NCBI RefSeq assembly: GCF_000826105.1
Contig: NZ_CCYK01000007.1
Coordinates: forward strand, 1,426,001 to 1,490,000
DNA length: 64,000 bases
Source of the DNA: Pseudomonas massiliensis
GTDB lineage: Bacteria; Pseudomonadota; Gammaproteobacteria; Pseudomonadales; Pseudomonadaceae
Reading direction: 5' to 3'
Below are positions 1-8,377 of this stretch, one piece after another. The first letter of the stretch is position 1, and every line of letters starts with the position of its first letter. The notes under the pieces were generated by a model. The model ran no database searches. It was not told the origin of the DNA and worked only from the letters and a program-made list of their open reading frames with translations. The position numbers and the translations under genes are program-made.

Positions 1-191
1 TGCGCCCGGTCCACCACGGCGGTGTAGCGCTGGATGATACCGGCCTGTTCCAGAGCCTTGAGGCGTTTCCAGGTGGGTGTGGTTGAAAGGCCGATACGAT
101 TGGCCAGGTCTTGCACGGACAGGCGGCCGTCTTGCTGGAGGGCGGCGAGAATTCTCGCTGAGTGGGGGTCTGGCTGATGTTTATTATTCAT
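1..191 (-). CDS. Lrp/AsnC family transcriptional regulator (partial)
   Basis: The leftward frame opens at an ATG (189-191) and runs off the left edge, giving 63 residues of the N-terminus. It begins MNNKHQPDPHSARILAAL and continues with the AsnC-type winged helix-turn-helix: QDGRLSVQDLANRIGLS followed by TPTWKRLKALEQAG. This layout and the recognition-helix wording are typical of Lrp/AsnC regulators, which sense amino acids. It is divergent from the fused 2-oxoacid dehydrogenase gene across 122 bp. That recalls bkdR, which controls the branched-chain keto acid dehydrogenase operon in P. putida, so it probably regulates its neighbour. The effector domain is outside the window, so ligand and exact orthology cannot be judged. 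Confidence 0.85.
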   Translation of the reverse strand, partial: MNNKHQPDPHSARILAALQQDGRLSVQDLANRIGLSTTPTWKRLKALEQAGIIQRYTAVVDRA

Positions 192-313
192 AGTGGGCTC
201 AGCGAACAGGTTCATGCTCGAATCTGCCCGAAAACGGGAAAAATAAAAAGCCTATTCTCCTGGGCCGTCCTTAGCATGGTTGCACCGCACCCCCGTTCAA
301 GGACAACAACAAA

Positions 314-2392
314 ATGACGGTGCTACAGCGCAATACCACGCTCGAACCTGCCGCCGCTCCAGCCCCGGATTGGCGCCGCGTGGCCTACCTGATGAACGTG
401 TCCCGCAGCCTGGACGCCCTGGAAGAAACCACCCTGGTACCGCAGAAAAAGGTGCTGTACCAATTCTCCGCCCGTGGGCATGACATGGCGCAGATCCTGC
501 TCGGGCTGCACTTGACCGACCCTCATGACGCCGCCTGTGGCTACTACCGCTCACGGCCGTTGCTGTTGGCCCTGGGGGTGGATCTGGCCGATGCCCTGGG
601 CTCGTCCATGGCCAGGGCCGGTGGCTATTCGGACGGCCGCGACATCGGCGTGGTGTTCAATTACCCCAACCCCGGTGGGGTCTCCGCGTTGCCCATGTGC
701 GGCGGTGTCGGCGCCCAGTACACGCCTACCGCCGGCTGGGCCCAGGCCCTGGAATATCGCGCCCGGGTGCTGAAAGAGCCGGGCTACGAGCGGGCGATCA
801 GCGTCGTGTTGGGTGGCGACGGCTCGGTGGCCACCAACGGTTTCTGGTCGGCCTTGACGCTGGCCACTACCCAGCAGTTGCCCATTCTGTTCTACATCGA
901 AGACAACGGCTTCGGCATCTCGGTGCCGTCTACCTTCCAGACCCCGGGTGGCGATATCGCCCGTAACCTGGCCAGCTTCCAGGGCCTGCATGTATTGTCG
1001 GGCGACGGCGCTCAGCCTGAGCAGAGCGCTTGCCTGATTGCCGAAGCGGTGGAGCATGTGCGTTCGCGCAAGGGGCCGTGCCTGTTGCGCCTGACCGTGC
1101 CACGTCTGGAAGGCCACAGTTTCCAGGACACCCAGGCGTACAAGTCCGAGGCCACGGTCAAGCGAGAATGGTCGCGAGACCCATGGCCGCGGCTGCGGGA
1201 TTTCCTGGTGCCGGCCCAGCTGAGCGCCAAGGCGTGGGACGATCTGCAAGCCGAGGCTGAACAAGCCGTGCGCCTGGCTTGCGAACAGGCTGAGGCCCGA
1301 CCCCTGAGCGATCCGGCAAAGGTCATCGAGCACGTGTTTTACGAAGGTGCCTTGCAGCAGCGGGGCGGGCAATGGGCTGAAGGCTACCTGCCGCCGGCTG
1401 CCCAGGCCGAGCCCAAGCCGGAAGGCCAGCGTGTCAACATGGTGGCGGCCATTCGCCGTACCCTCGATCATGAGCTGACGATCAATCTGCGGGTAATGCT
1501 CTTCGGGGAGGACATCGGGCCCAAGGGAGGCGTGCATGCAGTCACCCTGGGCCTGCAGGACAAGCACGGCACCGAACGGGTATTCGACACCAGTCTGTCG
1601 GAGGAGGGCATCATCGGCCGCGCCGTAGGGCTGGCCCTGGCCGGTCTGGTGCCGGTGCCGGAGATCCAGTTCCGCAAGTACGCTGACCCCGCGGTGGAAC
1701 AGCTCAATGACTGCGGGACCTTGCGTTGGCGCACCCACAACCGCTTCGCCGCGCCCATGGTGGTGCGCATCGCCGGTGGCTTCTTCAAATGCGGCGATCC
1801 CTGGCATAGCCAGACCAACGAGGTTCAGTTCGTGCACGCCCCAGGCTGGATGGTGGCAGTGCCTTCCAACGCCGAGGATGCGGTGGGCTTGCTCCGCGCC
1901 GCCTTGCGCGGCAACGACCCGGTGATCTTCTTCGAACACCGGGCCATGCTCGACGCGGCCTCGGCCCGCCGTTGCTACCCGGGTGACGACTTCGTGCTGC
2001 CGTTCGGCCAGGCCCGCCGGGTGCTGGACGGCGACGGCATCACGGTAGTGACCTGGGGGGCCATGGTGGAACGTTGCGAGGCGGCGGCGCAGGGGCGTCC
2101 GGTCGAGCTGCTGGACCTGCGTACCCTGATGCCCTGGGATCGGGACGCCGTGCTGGCCTCGGTGCGCAAGACCCACCGTTGCCTGATCGTTCATGAGGAC
2201 TTGGGCACCGCTGGGTTTGGCGCCGAGATCGCCGCCGTGGTCGCCGACCAAGCCTTCCTGGACCTGGACGCCCCCGTGGCGCGGATCACCATGCCTGACA
2301 TTCCCAGCCCCCATCATCCTGCCTTGCTGGAACAGGTGCTGCCGTCGGTCGCGGGCATCCAGGCGAAGATCGACGAACTGCTGGGGTTTTGA
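314..2392 (+). CDS. Fused E1 alpha-beta subunit of a 2-oxoacid dehydrogenase complex
   Basis: A 692-residue protein joins the two E1 chains that are separate in most branched-chain or acetoin-type complexes. The alpha half (about 1-340) has the thiamine-diphosphate motif GDG at 168-170, closed by EDNGFGIS near 196. The beta half starts near 365 and carries FGEDIGPKGG at about 397 and the transketolase-like pyrimidine-binding region. E1 decarboxylates a 2-oxoacid and passes the acyl group to lipoyl-E2. The ATG follows AAGGACA. The E2 gene starts 3 bp after the stop, so the two are one transcription unit. No E3 (lipoamide dehydrogenase) gene follows, so E3 is presumably shared from elsewhere. 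Branched-chain 2-oxoacids are the likeliest substrate, given the divergent Lrp regulator, but this is not proven. Confidence 0.88.
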   Translation: MTVLQRNTTLEPAAAPAPDWRRVAYLMNVSRSLDALEETTLVPQKKVLYQFSARGHDMAQILLGLHLTDPHDAACGYYRSRPLLLALGVDLADALGSSMARAGGYSDGRDIGVVFNYPNPGGVSALPMCGGVGAQYTPTAGWAQALEYRARVLKEPGYERAISVVLGGDGSVATNGFWSALTLATTQQLPILFYIEDNGFGISVPSTFQTPGGDIARNLASFQGLHVLSGDGAQPEQSACLIAEAVEHVRSRKGPCLLRLTVPRLEGHSFQDTQAYKSEATVKREWSRDPWPRLRDFLVPAQLSAKAWDDLQAEAEQAVRLACEQAEARPLSDPAKVIEHVFYEGALQQRGGQWAEGYLPPAAQAEPKPEGQRVNMVAAIRRTLDHELTINLRVMLFGEDIGPKGGVHAVTLGLQDKHGTERVFDTSLSEEGIIGRAVGLALAGLVPVPEIQFRKYADPAVEQLNDCGTLRWRTHNRFAAPMVVRIAGGFFKCGDPWHSQTNEVQFVHAPGWMVAVPSNAEDAVGLLRAALRGNDPVIFFEHRAMLDAASARRCYPGDDFVLPFGQARRVLDGDGITVVTWGAMVERCEAAAQGRPVELLDLRTLMPWDRDAVLASVRKTHRCLIVHEDLGTAGFGAEIAAVVADQAFLDLDAPVARITMPDIPSPHHPALLEQVLPSVAGIQAKIDELLGF

Positions 2393-2395
2393 GCC

Positions 2396-3712
2396 ATGAA
2401 CGATATGACACTTGATCGTCAAGCCATCGTCGCGCCGCTGCAACAGGAGGGCACCCAGGCGGTGTTGCGTACCTGGCTGAAGGCCGCAGGCGACTCGGTC
2501 GCCCAAGACGAGCCCGTGGCTGAACTGGAGACCGACAAGGTGGTGGTGGAGGTGTGCGCGCCTTGTGCTGGACAGCTACAGATCACCTTGGGAGAAGGCC
2601 AGGCGGCGCCGCCGGGGGCTGTGCTGGGTCATGTGAGCAGCGCGTCACCGGTGGCGAATGGGGCCGAGGCGCGGTGGGAGGTGACTGCCAGCGCGGATGC
2701 GGCCTCGAGCGGCACCGCTTCTAATGCCCTTGTCGTGAAGGGCGCGGTCGCCAATGCCCGCGGACCGAGTGAATTGGAAATGCGGCTGTCTCCGGCGGTA
2801 AGACGATTATTGGCCGACCATGACCTGGACCCGGCCGAGCTTCGAGGCAAAGGTACCGGGCGAGGCGGGCGCTTGACGCGGGCCGATGTGGTCGCTGCCC
2901 TGGCCGAGCACCCCGGCCAGCCCGGGCAAGCTGCCGACCAGCCAGCGCCGGCATCGCATAAGCTCGATGAGCAAGGATCAGGCGCGGCCCAGGACAGCCC
3001 TCGCGTGGCGGCGCGCATACCCCATAGCCCAATGCGTCGGGCCATCGCCGAGCATATGCAGCGCTCGGTCAGCACCGCCCCCCATGTCACCGCCATGGTG
3101 GAGGCGGACTTCAGCGCCATCATCGCTCACCGTCAGCGGCACAAGGCCCGTTTCGCCGAGCAGGGTACCGCCCTTACATTCACGGCGTACTTCGTGGCCG
3201 CCGCTGCCCAGGCCATGGCCGCGGCGCCTGCGGTGAACAGCCGCTGGCATGCCGACGAGCTGGAGCTGTTCGAGGATATCAATATCGGCGTAGGCACCGC
3301 CCTGGGTGACCAGGGGCTCGTGGTGCCAGTCATCCATCGGGTACAGGAACTGTCCTTGCTCGGAATTGCCCGGCGACTGCAGGCTCAGACCGAAGCCGCC
3401 CGCGCTGGGCGCCTGCAACGGGCGGACCTGCAAGGCGGCACCTTCACGATTTCCAATCATGGGATATCCGGTACGCTGCTGGCCGCGCCTATCATCATCA
3501 ACCAACCGCAGTCGGCCATTCTCGGCGTGGGGGCGGTGGAGAAGCGGGTAGTAGTGAGGGAAGTGGACGGAGTGGAAAGCTGGCAAGCCAGGCCGCGAGC
3601 CTACATCACCCTGACCATCGACCACAGGGTATTGGACGGCAGCCAGGCCAACGCCTGGCTCAAGCGATTCTTGGCGGTGATCGAAGGCTGGAAGGACGAG
3701 CCTTCGATCTAG
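2396..3712 (+). CDS. Dihydrolipoamide acyltransferase (E2) of a 2-oxoacid dehydrogenase complex
   Basis: The 438-residue protein has the standard E2 order. An N-terminal lipoyl domain carries the lipoylation motif ETDKVVVE with the target lysine at about 48. A linker rich in Ala and Pro leads to a peripheral-subunit-binding domain near 131-166 (LSPAVRRLLADHDLDP). The C-terminal catalytic domain ends with the active-site motif DHRVLDG, with His at about 410. It transfers the acyl group from E1-bound thiamine to CoA. The ATG lies 3 bp after the E1 stop, which suggests coupled translation with the fused E1. The acyl specificity cannot be read from sequence. Confidence 0.9.
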   Translation: MNDMTLDRQAIVAPLQQEGTQAVLRTWLKAAGDSVAQDEPVAELETDKVVVEVCAPCAGQLQITLGEGQAAPPGAVLGHVSSASPVANGAEARWEVTASADAASSGTASNALVVKGAVANARGPSELEMRLSPAVRRLLADHDLDPAELRGKGTGRGGRLTRADVVAALAEHPGQPGQAADQPAPASHKLDEQGSGAAQDSPRVAARIPHSPMRRAIAEHMQRSVSTAPHVTAMVEADFSAIIAHRQRHKARFAEQGTALTFTAYFVAAAAQAMAAAPAVNSRWHADELELFEDINIGVGTALGDQGLVVPVIHRVQELSLLGIARRLQAQTEAARAGRLQRADLQGGTFTISNHGISGTLLAAPIIINQPQSAILGVGAVEKRVVVREVDGVESWQARPRAYITLTIDHRVLDGSQANAWLKRFLAVIEGWKDEPSI

Positions 3713-3755
3713 TGCAAGTACCAGGCAAAGGAGCCTTGGAGCGCGGGAACCCACG

Positions 3756-3778
3756 GTGGGAGCTGGCGCCAGCCAGCG
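3756..3778. repeat. REP-like palindromic element
   Basis: The short gap between the E2 gene and the convergent TonB receptor holds GTGGGAGCTGGCGCCAGCCA followed by GCG. Its core GCTGGCGCCAGC is a perfect 12-bp palindrome. The wording resembles the repetitive extragenic palindromes common between Pseudomonas genes. Only one copy was noticed in this window, so assignment rests on resemblance. It may also act as a weak bidirectional transcription stop between the convergent genes. Confidence 0.45.
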
Positions 3779-3840
3779 AAAGGCTTTGAGCTGAGCCCGT
3801 GAAAATGGATTTTCAACCTCAAGGGTTCAGTTCAGTTTCC

Positions 3841-6318
3841 TCAGAAGTCGTAGCTGACGGTAGCCATGACGTTGCGGCCTTCCCCGTAATAGCACTGGTA
3901 AAGGCTGTTGCAAGCCGCGACGTATTTCTCGTCGGTGAGGTTGTTCAGGTTGAGCCTCACTCCAACTCCCTTCAGGCCCACCTGGCCCAGGTCATAACCG
4001 AGCAGGGCGTCGTAGAGCGTGTAGGCGGGGATGCGCAGGGTGTTTTCCGCGTCCGCCCAGCTGCGGCCGAAGTAACGAGCGCCTGCGCCCAGCTGCAGGC
4101 CTGCCAGCGCGCCTTCGGTGAACTGGTAGTCAGCCCAGGCCGAGGCCATGTTGCGGGCCACGGCGGTAGGGGTGTTGCCACGGTTGTTCAGCCCCGCGGT
4201 GCCGACGAAGTCCTTGCTGTACTCCACATCCAGGTAGGTGTAGCTGGCGATGAGGTTGAGGTTGTCCATGGGGCGCAGCCGCGCCTCCAGTTCGGCGCCG
4301 CGGGAGGTGATTTCGCCCACCGCCCGGTAGAAGCTTTCGTTGGAGTCCTTGCTGGCCAGGTTCGACTGCTTTAGGTCGAACACTGAAAAGGTGTAAAGGT
4401 CATCCGTGCCGGGTGGCTGGTATTTGATCCCCGCTTCGTACTGCTTGCCCTTGGTGGGTTTGAGCAGCGCCAGGTTCCAGCCAGTGGCAGTCTGGTTGTA
4501 GGCGCTGGTGGTATTGGGGTTGAAGGATTCCGAATAGCTGACGTAGGGCGAGATGCCGTTGTCGAAGGCGTAGAGCACCCCGGCCCGGCCGGTGAACTGA
4601 CTGTCCTTGCTGCTATCGGACTGATCGCCGTAGTAAGCGTCCTGGGTGTGCTGGAACGCCACGTCGACCCAGTCCTGGCGAGCGCCGAGTGAAAAGCGCC
4701 AGCGGTCCAGGCTGACCAGATCCTGAACATAGAGGCCGGTTTGCTTGAGCTGGCGGCTTTCATCGTACTGATGGGTTGTCAGGAGCCCAGCCGGTGGCGT
4801 GTAGCCGGTGTAGGGGTTGCTCGAGGTCAGGCTATTGGCAGCGGCGTCGTAGTCCACCTTGGCCCAGCGCCGCTGGTAGTCAAGGCCGGTGACCAGCGTA
4901 TGGCTCAGCCAGCCGGTATCGAATTCGAACTGCAACTGGTTGTCCAGGCTCCAGGCATGCAGCGCCTCGTTGGCGCCGGTGTAGGCACGGTACAGGTCGC
5001 CCTGGGCAGTGGTATAGCCATATTGGTAGACCTGGCGCGAGTTCACCTTGGAGTCTACGTACATCAGGTTCTGCCGCGCTGACACCACGTCGTTGAAGCG
5101 ATGTTCGAGCTGATAGCCCAGCATCTGCTGATCGCGCTTGAAGCATTCCAGGCGATCATCACCTTCGAAGAAGCTGCGGGAAATGCGCTGGCCGTTATAG
5201 GAGGTCACCGTGCCGGCGGCCGGCAAGCCCCCGTGATAACCGCTGGAAGGGTCATGCTGCAGCATGGCCATCAGGGTCAGGCGGGTTTCCTCGGCCAGGT
5301 CTATGGCCAGGGACGGCATGAGGGCGTAGCGCTCTTCGTCCACGCCATCGACCTGGTTGCCCGCCTTCTTCGCCACCCCGGCGAGGCGGTAGGCCACGTG
5401 CTCGTTCAACGGGCCGGTCAAGTCCAGGGCCGCCTGGCGTTCGTCGTTACTGCCATAGGAAAGCTCCAGGCGACGATGGCTCTGGAATTCAGGCTTCTTG
5501 GTGGTCAGTGCGACCAGGCCGCCGGGCAGGCTGCGCCCGTACAGCACCGAAGATGGCCCCTTGAGAATGTCGATGCGCTCGATGAACCAGGGGTCCACCT
5601 GCAGGCTGCTATAGGTGCCGCTGTCGCCGAGCATTTTCTGGCCATCGATGAACAGGTTGTCTACCGAGCCGTCATTGATGCCGCGCAGGGCGACGTAGTC
5701 ATAGCGTGTAGTCGCGCCGTAAGGGGTGCTCATCACGCCTGGACTGTAGCGTACCGCCTGGGCCACGGTGCGCGAGCCTTGGTCGTCCATCTGCTGTCGG
5801 GTCACCACCGAGACGGTCTGCGAGGTTTCGGCCAGAGGCATGCTGGTCTTGGTGGCGACGCTGCTGTGAGTGGCGTTATAGCCTTCCATGCTGCCCAGGG
5901 CGTTGCCCAGGGCAAACCCTTGCACGGCGGTCGTGCCCAAGGTAACAGCCCCCTCGGCCGCGATAGGCGACAGACTGTATCCACCACTGGCGTCGCGTTG
6001 CGCGGCCAGGCCAGTCCCGTCTAGCAGGCGGGCCAGGCCCGCGTCCACACTGAAGCTGCCCCGCAGGCCAGGGCTTTGCTTGCCTTGGGTCAGCTGTCCG
6101 TCCACGGCCAGGAGGATGCCCGCCTGGGCCGCGAAGCTGCTGAGCGCGCTGGACAAAGGCCCTGCTGCGATTGCGTACTCCAGGGGCGCGGCGCTGGTGG
6201 CGGTTGCCGATGTCGCCAGGGCAGGCTGTGTCAGCAACAGAGGCGCGGCAAGGAAGCTGGCGCGCAGGGCGGCGCGCAAGGGTTGCAGGGCAGGGCGGCG
6301 AGGGCGGATGCGAGACAT
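3841..6318 (-). CDS. TonB-dependent siderophore receptor with N-terminal signalling (STN) domain
   Basis: The 825-residue outer-membrane receptor has a signal peptide (cleavage likely after TQPALA, about 36). An STN signalling domain follows at about 46-118 (ALSSFAAQAGILLAVDGQ). The plug domain begins near 160 (SQTVSVVTRQQMDDQG), and a 22-strand beta-barrel ends in the aromatic residue expected for outer-membrane insertion (VSYDF). The STN domain means it can signal to a FecR partner as well as import a ferric siderophore using TonB energy. It lies 95 bp downstream of fecR-like and fecI-like genes on the same strand, the usual cell-surface signalling trio. The ATG follows AAGGACG. The siderophore is unknown. 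Confidence 0.93.
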   Translation of the reverse strand: MSRIRPRRPALQPLRAALRASFLAAPLLLTQPALATSATATSAAPLEYAIAAGPLSSALSSFAAQAGILLAVDGQLTQGKQSPGLRGSFSVDAGLARLLDGTGLAAQRDASGGYSLSPIAAEGAVTLGTTAVQGFALGNALGSMEGYNATHSSVATKTSMPLAETSQTVSVVTRQQMDDQGSRTVAQAVRYSPGVMSTPYGATTRYDYVALRGINDGSVDNLFIDGQKMLGDSGTYSSLQVDPWFIERIDILKGPSSVLYGRSLPGGLVALTTKKPEFQSHRRLELSYGSNDERQAALDLTGPLNEHVAYRLAGVAKKAGNQVDGVDEERYALMPSLAIDLAEETRLTLMAMLQHDPSSGYHGGLPAAGTVTSYNGQRISRSFFEGDDRLECFKRDQQMLGYQLEHRFNDVVSARQNLMYVDSKVNSRQVYQYGYTTAQGDLYRAYTGANEALHAWSLDNQLQFEFDTGWLSHTLVTGLDYQRRWAKVDYDAAANSLTSSNPYTGYTPPAGLLTTHQYDESRQLKQTGLYVQDLVSLDRWRFSLGARQDWVDVAFQHTQDAYYGDQSDSSKDSQFTGRAGVLYAFDNGISPYVSYSESFNPNTTSAYNQTATGWNLALLKPTKGKQYEAGIKYQPPGTDDLYTFSVFDLKQSNLASKDSNESFYRAVGEITSRGAELEARLRPMDNLNLIASYTYLDVEYSKDFVGTAGLNNRGNTPTAVARNMASAWADYQFTEGALAGLQLGAGARYFGRSWADAENTLRIPAYTLYDALLGYDLGQVGLKGVGVRLNLNNLTDEKYVAACNSLYQCYYGEGRNVMATVSYDF

Positions 6319-6342
6319 CGGGAACGTCCTTGGTGGTCAGGT

Positions 6343-6360
6343 GGGCCTGCCATCAGGCCC
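6343..6360. other. Short hairpin between the FecR-like and receptor genes
   Basis: GGGCCTG and CAGGCCC form a perfect 7-bp stem with a 4-nt loop (CCAT) in the gap before the receptor start. No T-run follows on the leftward strand. It could mildly attenuate read-through or be an mRNA structure element near the receptor promoter, but there is no further support. Confidence 0.35.
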
Positions 6361-6413
6361 TCTGCCTTCTTTGCCAAGCGAGGCGCAAAAAGGGGAACCG
6401 TGCGAGGAGTTTT

Positions 6414-7337
6414 TTATGCACGGACGTCTTCGCGCGGCTGGACGCTTACCCACCAGGGCAGCGGGCGGTGGACCCGTACCGGCAAGGCCTTTTCCAATGC
6501 CTGGAAGATGCGGTCCGGTTGCGCGATGGGAAAGGCCCCGACCAGAGGCAGCCGGGCGACCTCGGAGTCGCAATGCAGGTACCCGTTCAGATAACGGCTC
6601 AATTCGCCGAGAAAATCCCCCAGGGGCAGGCTGTCCGCCTGGATGATTCCCCGGCTCCATGCCTGGGCGCCCGGGCGCACGGGGCCCACATCGGTAAGGA
6701 CGCCCTGGCGCAACTCGCCACGTCGGCCGCCGACAAGCGTGGCACCTCTGGCCGCCGGACTGACGGGCCCCTCATAGGCCATGACTTCACTATGACTCGG
6801 GTACTGCCGTACGCCGACGCGTCGCCCCAACATGGCCAGTGGCCCGTTGGCTGTTTCTATGCGCAAGGGGATGGAGCTTTCCAGCAGCAGCTCGCCGCGG
6901 TACAGGCGTACTTGCGTACCGCGGATGTCTGCCGCGCTCTGGGTGTTGAGCCACAACTGGCCGCCACTGGCCAAGGGAACCTGACGGATTTCGCCTACCG
7001 AGGTCGAACGATCGGCGGCCCAGGCCTGCCACGGCAGGCCACGCCCGGCTGCCGCCAGCAGTGCTCCGCCGCCAAACAGCGCAGCCATGCTGAGGAACTG
7101 GCGACGCTTGGTACCTTCCCGCAGGGCCCGGTGGGCCGCCGCCGGTTGCGGCAGGCGGGCGAACTGACTGCTGATGGCTTCGACCCGGTTCCAGGCCTGG
7201 CGATGTTCGGGCGCCGCTTCGAGCCATGCACGCCAGGCGGCGTGCTCTTGCGGACCAGGCTGACCCTGAAGTACAGCGAACCACTGGGCGGCCTGCTCGA
7301 GTACTTGATGGGAGAGTTGCGGGCGAGGCGTAGGCAT
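6414..7337 (-). CDS. FecR family anti-sigma regulator
   Basis: The 307-residue protein has a DUF4880-type N-terminal region (QAAQWFAVLQGQPGPQEHAA) that would bind the sigma factor. A single likely membrane segment lies near 80-100 (FLSMAALFGGGALLAAAG). The periplasmic part holds the FecR domain (about 110-205) and a C-terminal STN-like module with FLGELSRYLNG. It passes the receptor's ligand signal across the inner membrane to the FecI-type sigma factor. It starts 3 bp after the sigma factor gene on the same strand. Its regulated promoter is expected in front of the receptor gene. Confidence 0.92.
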   Translation of the reverse strand: MPTPRPQLSHQVLEQAAQWFAVLQGQPGPQEHAAWRAWLEAAPEHRQAWNRVEAISSQFARLPQPAAAHRALREGTKRRQFLSMAALFGGGALLAAAGRGLPWQAWAADRSTSVGEIRQVPLASGGQLWLNTQSAADIRGTQVRLYRGELLLESSIPLRIETANGPLAMLGRRVGVRQYPSHSEVMAYEGPVSPAARGATLVGGRRGELRQGVLTDVGPVRPGAQAWSRGIIQADSLPLGDFLGELSRYLNGYLHCDSEVARLPLVGAFPIAQPDRIFQALEKALPVRVHRPLPWWVSVQPREDVRA

Positions 7338-7340
7338 CGT

Positions 7341-7853
7341 TCAATCCTGCGCCAGGCTCAGGCAATGCAGCATCGCCTGGGCCATGTATTTCTTCACCAT
7401 GCGCTCGGACACGTGCAAGCGCTCAGCGATTTCCCGGTAGCCCAGGCCATCCAGCTGGGCGAGCAGGAACGCCGTGCGCACCTTGTACGGAAGCGCCCGC
7501 AGCAAGGTGTCGATTTCCTGCAAGGTAGCGATCACCAGTTGCCGCGCTTCCGGCGAGGGCGCGGCGGCAGGTGGCAGCGCCGCCAGGGCCTCTAGATAAG
7601 CCCTCTCGATGGCCCGGCGACGCCACTGGTTGACCAGCAACCCATGGGCGACCTTGGTCAGGTAGGCACGTGGTTCACGTACCGGAGCCAGGTCACGTTC
7701 CTTGCTGAGCAAGCGCAGGAAGGTATCCTGCGCCAGGTCGGCCGCGTCCTGCCCGCAACCGGTACGCTGGCGCAGCCAGCCCTGCAGCCACCCGAGATGG
7801 GTCTGATACAGCGCTTCGAAGGGTGCACGGTCGGGCAGGGCAGGACTGTTCAT
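7341..7853 (-). CDS. FecI-type ECF RNA polymerase sigma factor
   Basis: A 170-residue protein with sigma region 2 at about 10-75 (DLAQDTFLRLLSKERD) and region 4 at about 115-160 (AQLDGLGYREIAERLHVSER), which is the layout of extracytoplasmic-function factors of the iron-starvation FecI group. It heads a three-gene leftward unit with FecR and the TonB receptor. A Fur-box-like palindrome lies about 30-45 bp upstream, so transcription is likely repressed by iron-loaded Fur. No clear Shine-Dalgarno sequence precedes the ATG at 7851-7853. Confidence 0.92.
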   Translation of the reverse strand: MNSPALPDRAPFEALYQTHLGWLQGWLRQRTGCGQDAADLAQDTFLRLLSKERDLAPVREPRAYLTKVAHGLLVNQWRRRAIERAYLEALAALPPAAAPSPEARQLVIATLQEIDTLLRALPYKVRTAFLLAQLDGLGYREIAERLHVSERMVKKYMAQAMLHCLSLAQD

Positions 7854-7875
7854 GAAAAGGCGGCACTGGTTGAAG

Positions 7876-7915
7876 GTTACAAATGATAATGCTTATCAAC
7901 CAGGCGTTACAAATG
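7876..7915. promoter_or_regulatory. Fur-box-like palindrome flanked by 10-bp direct repeats
   Basis: TGATAATGCTTATCA has symmetric halves TGATAA and TTATCA around TGC. It matches the core of the Fur consensus GATAATGATAATCATTATC and sits upstream of the FecI-type sigma factor gene. The decamer GTTACAAATG occurs on both sides, at 7876-7885 and 7906-7915, exactly 30 bp apart. Iron repression through Fur is the expected role of the palindrome. The role of the direct repeats is unknown. Confidence 0.75.
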
Positions 7916-8039
7916 TTGTCGCATTTTTGGCAAGCCGCAGCGAAGCCGGGTCACCCGGCCTGACCCGGGGCGTGTGATTCGCTGTGACTTCCCGGCATGA
8001 CGGCTCTGCTTCAGTTACCACGCCTAGCGCCATCGCCTT

Positions 8040-8345
8040 TCAGCCGTCCACATGCTTGCGCACACACTGCACCAGGCCCTGCAAGGGCCCGGATTGGACA
8101 GGGGCAAGCAGGCACACGGTATGTTCACGATCGCCCTCACTGACGGTGAGCGTGTAGTGCTGCGCGCCGCGGGGGCTGGTCTTGGGTTGGCGGCTTTCCG
8201 GCAGGGCAAAGAAGCGCGAGGCCTCCAGCAGTTGACGGAGCTCCTGCTGTTCAGGGGGCGGCAGGCGGTCCACTTCCAGGGTGCGTGGCTTGCTCAGGCC
8301 CGGAAAGAAGGCCACCCCACCGCTTTCAGAATAGGAAATGCGCAT
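8040..8345 (-). CDS. Emfourin-type inhibitor of protealysin-like metallopeptidase
   Basis: A 101-residue soluble protein, MRISYSESGGVAFFPGLSKP and so on, without signal peptide or membrane segment. Length, opening (short beta strand, then GGVAFFPGL) and the LPPPEQQELRQLLEAS segment fit emfourin, the inhibitor encoded next to protealysin in Serratia. It starts 32 bp after the M4 peptidase stop on the same strand, with GAGGAG as ribosome binding site. The pair is therefore probably one operon. It is expected to bind and silence the neighbouring peptidase in the cytoplasm. Family assignment rests on context plus recalled sequence features. Confidence 0.78.
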   Translation of the reverse strand: MRISYSESGGVAFFPGLSKPRTLEVDRLPPPEQQELRQLLEASRFFALPESRQPKTSPRGAQHYTLTVSEGDREHTVCLLAPVQSGPLQGLVQCVRKHVDG

Positions 8346-8377
8346 GGCTTTGTCTCCTCAGGGCGCGCTCACAGCAT

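Noticed and set aside
551..2506. 651-residue leftward frame opposite the fused E1 gene
   Set aside because: It mirrors the codon bias of the E1 gene, has no domain features and would cover a well-supported enzyme.
5101..6024. 307-residue rightward frame opposite the TonB receptor
   Set aside because: It shadows the receptor's codons; no recognisable family and no ribosome binding site.
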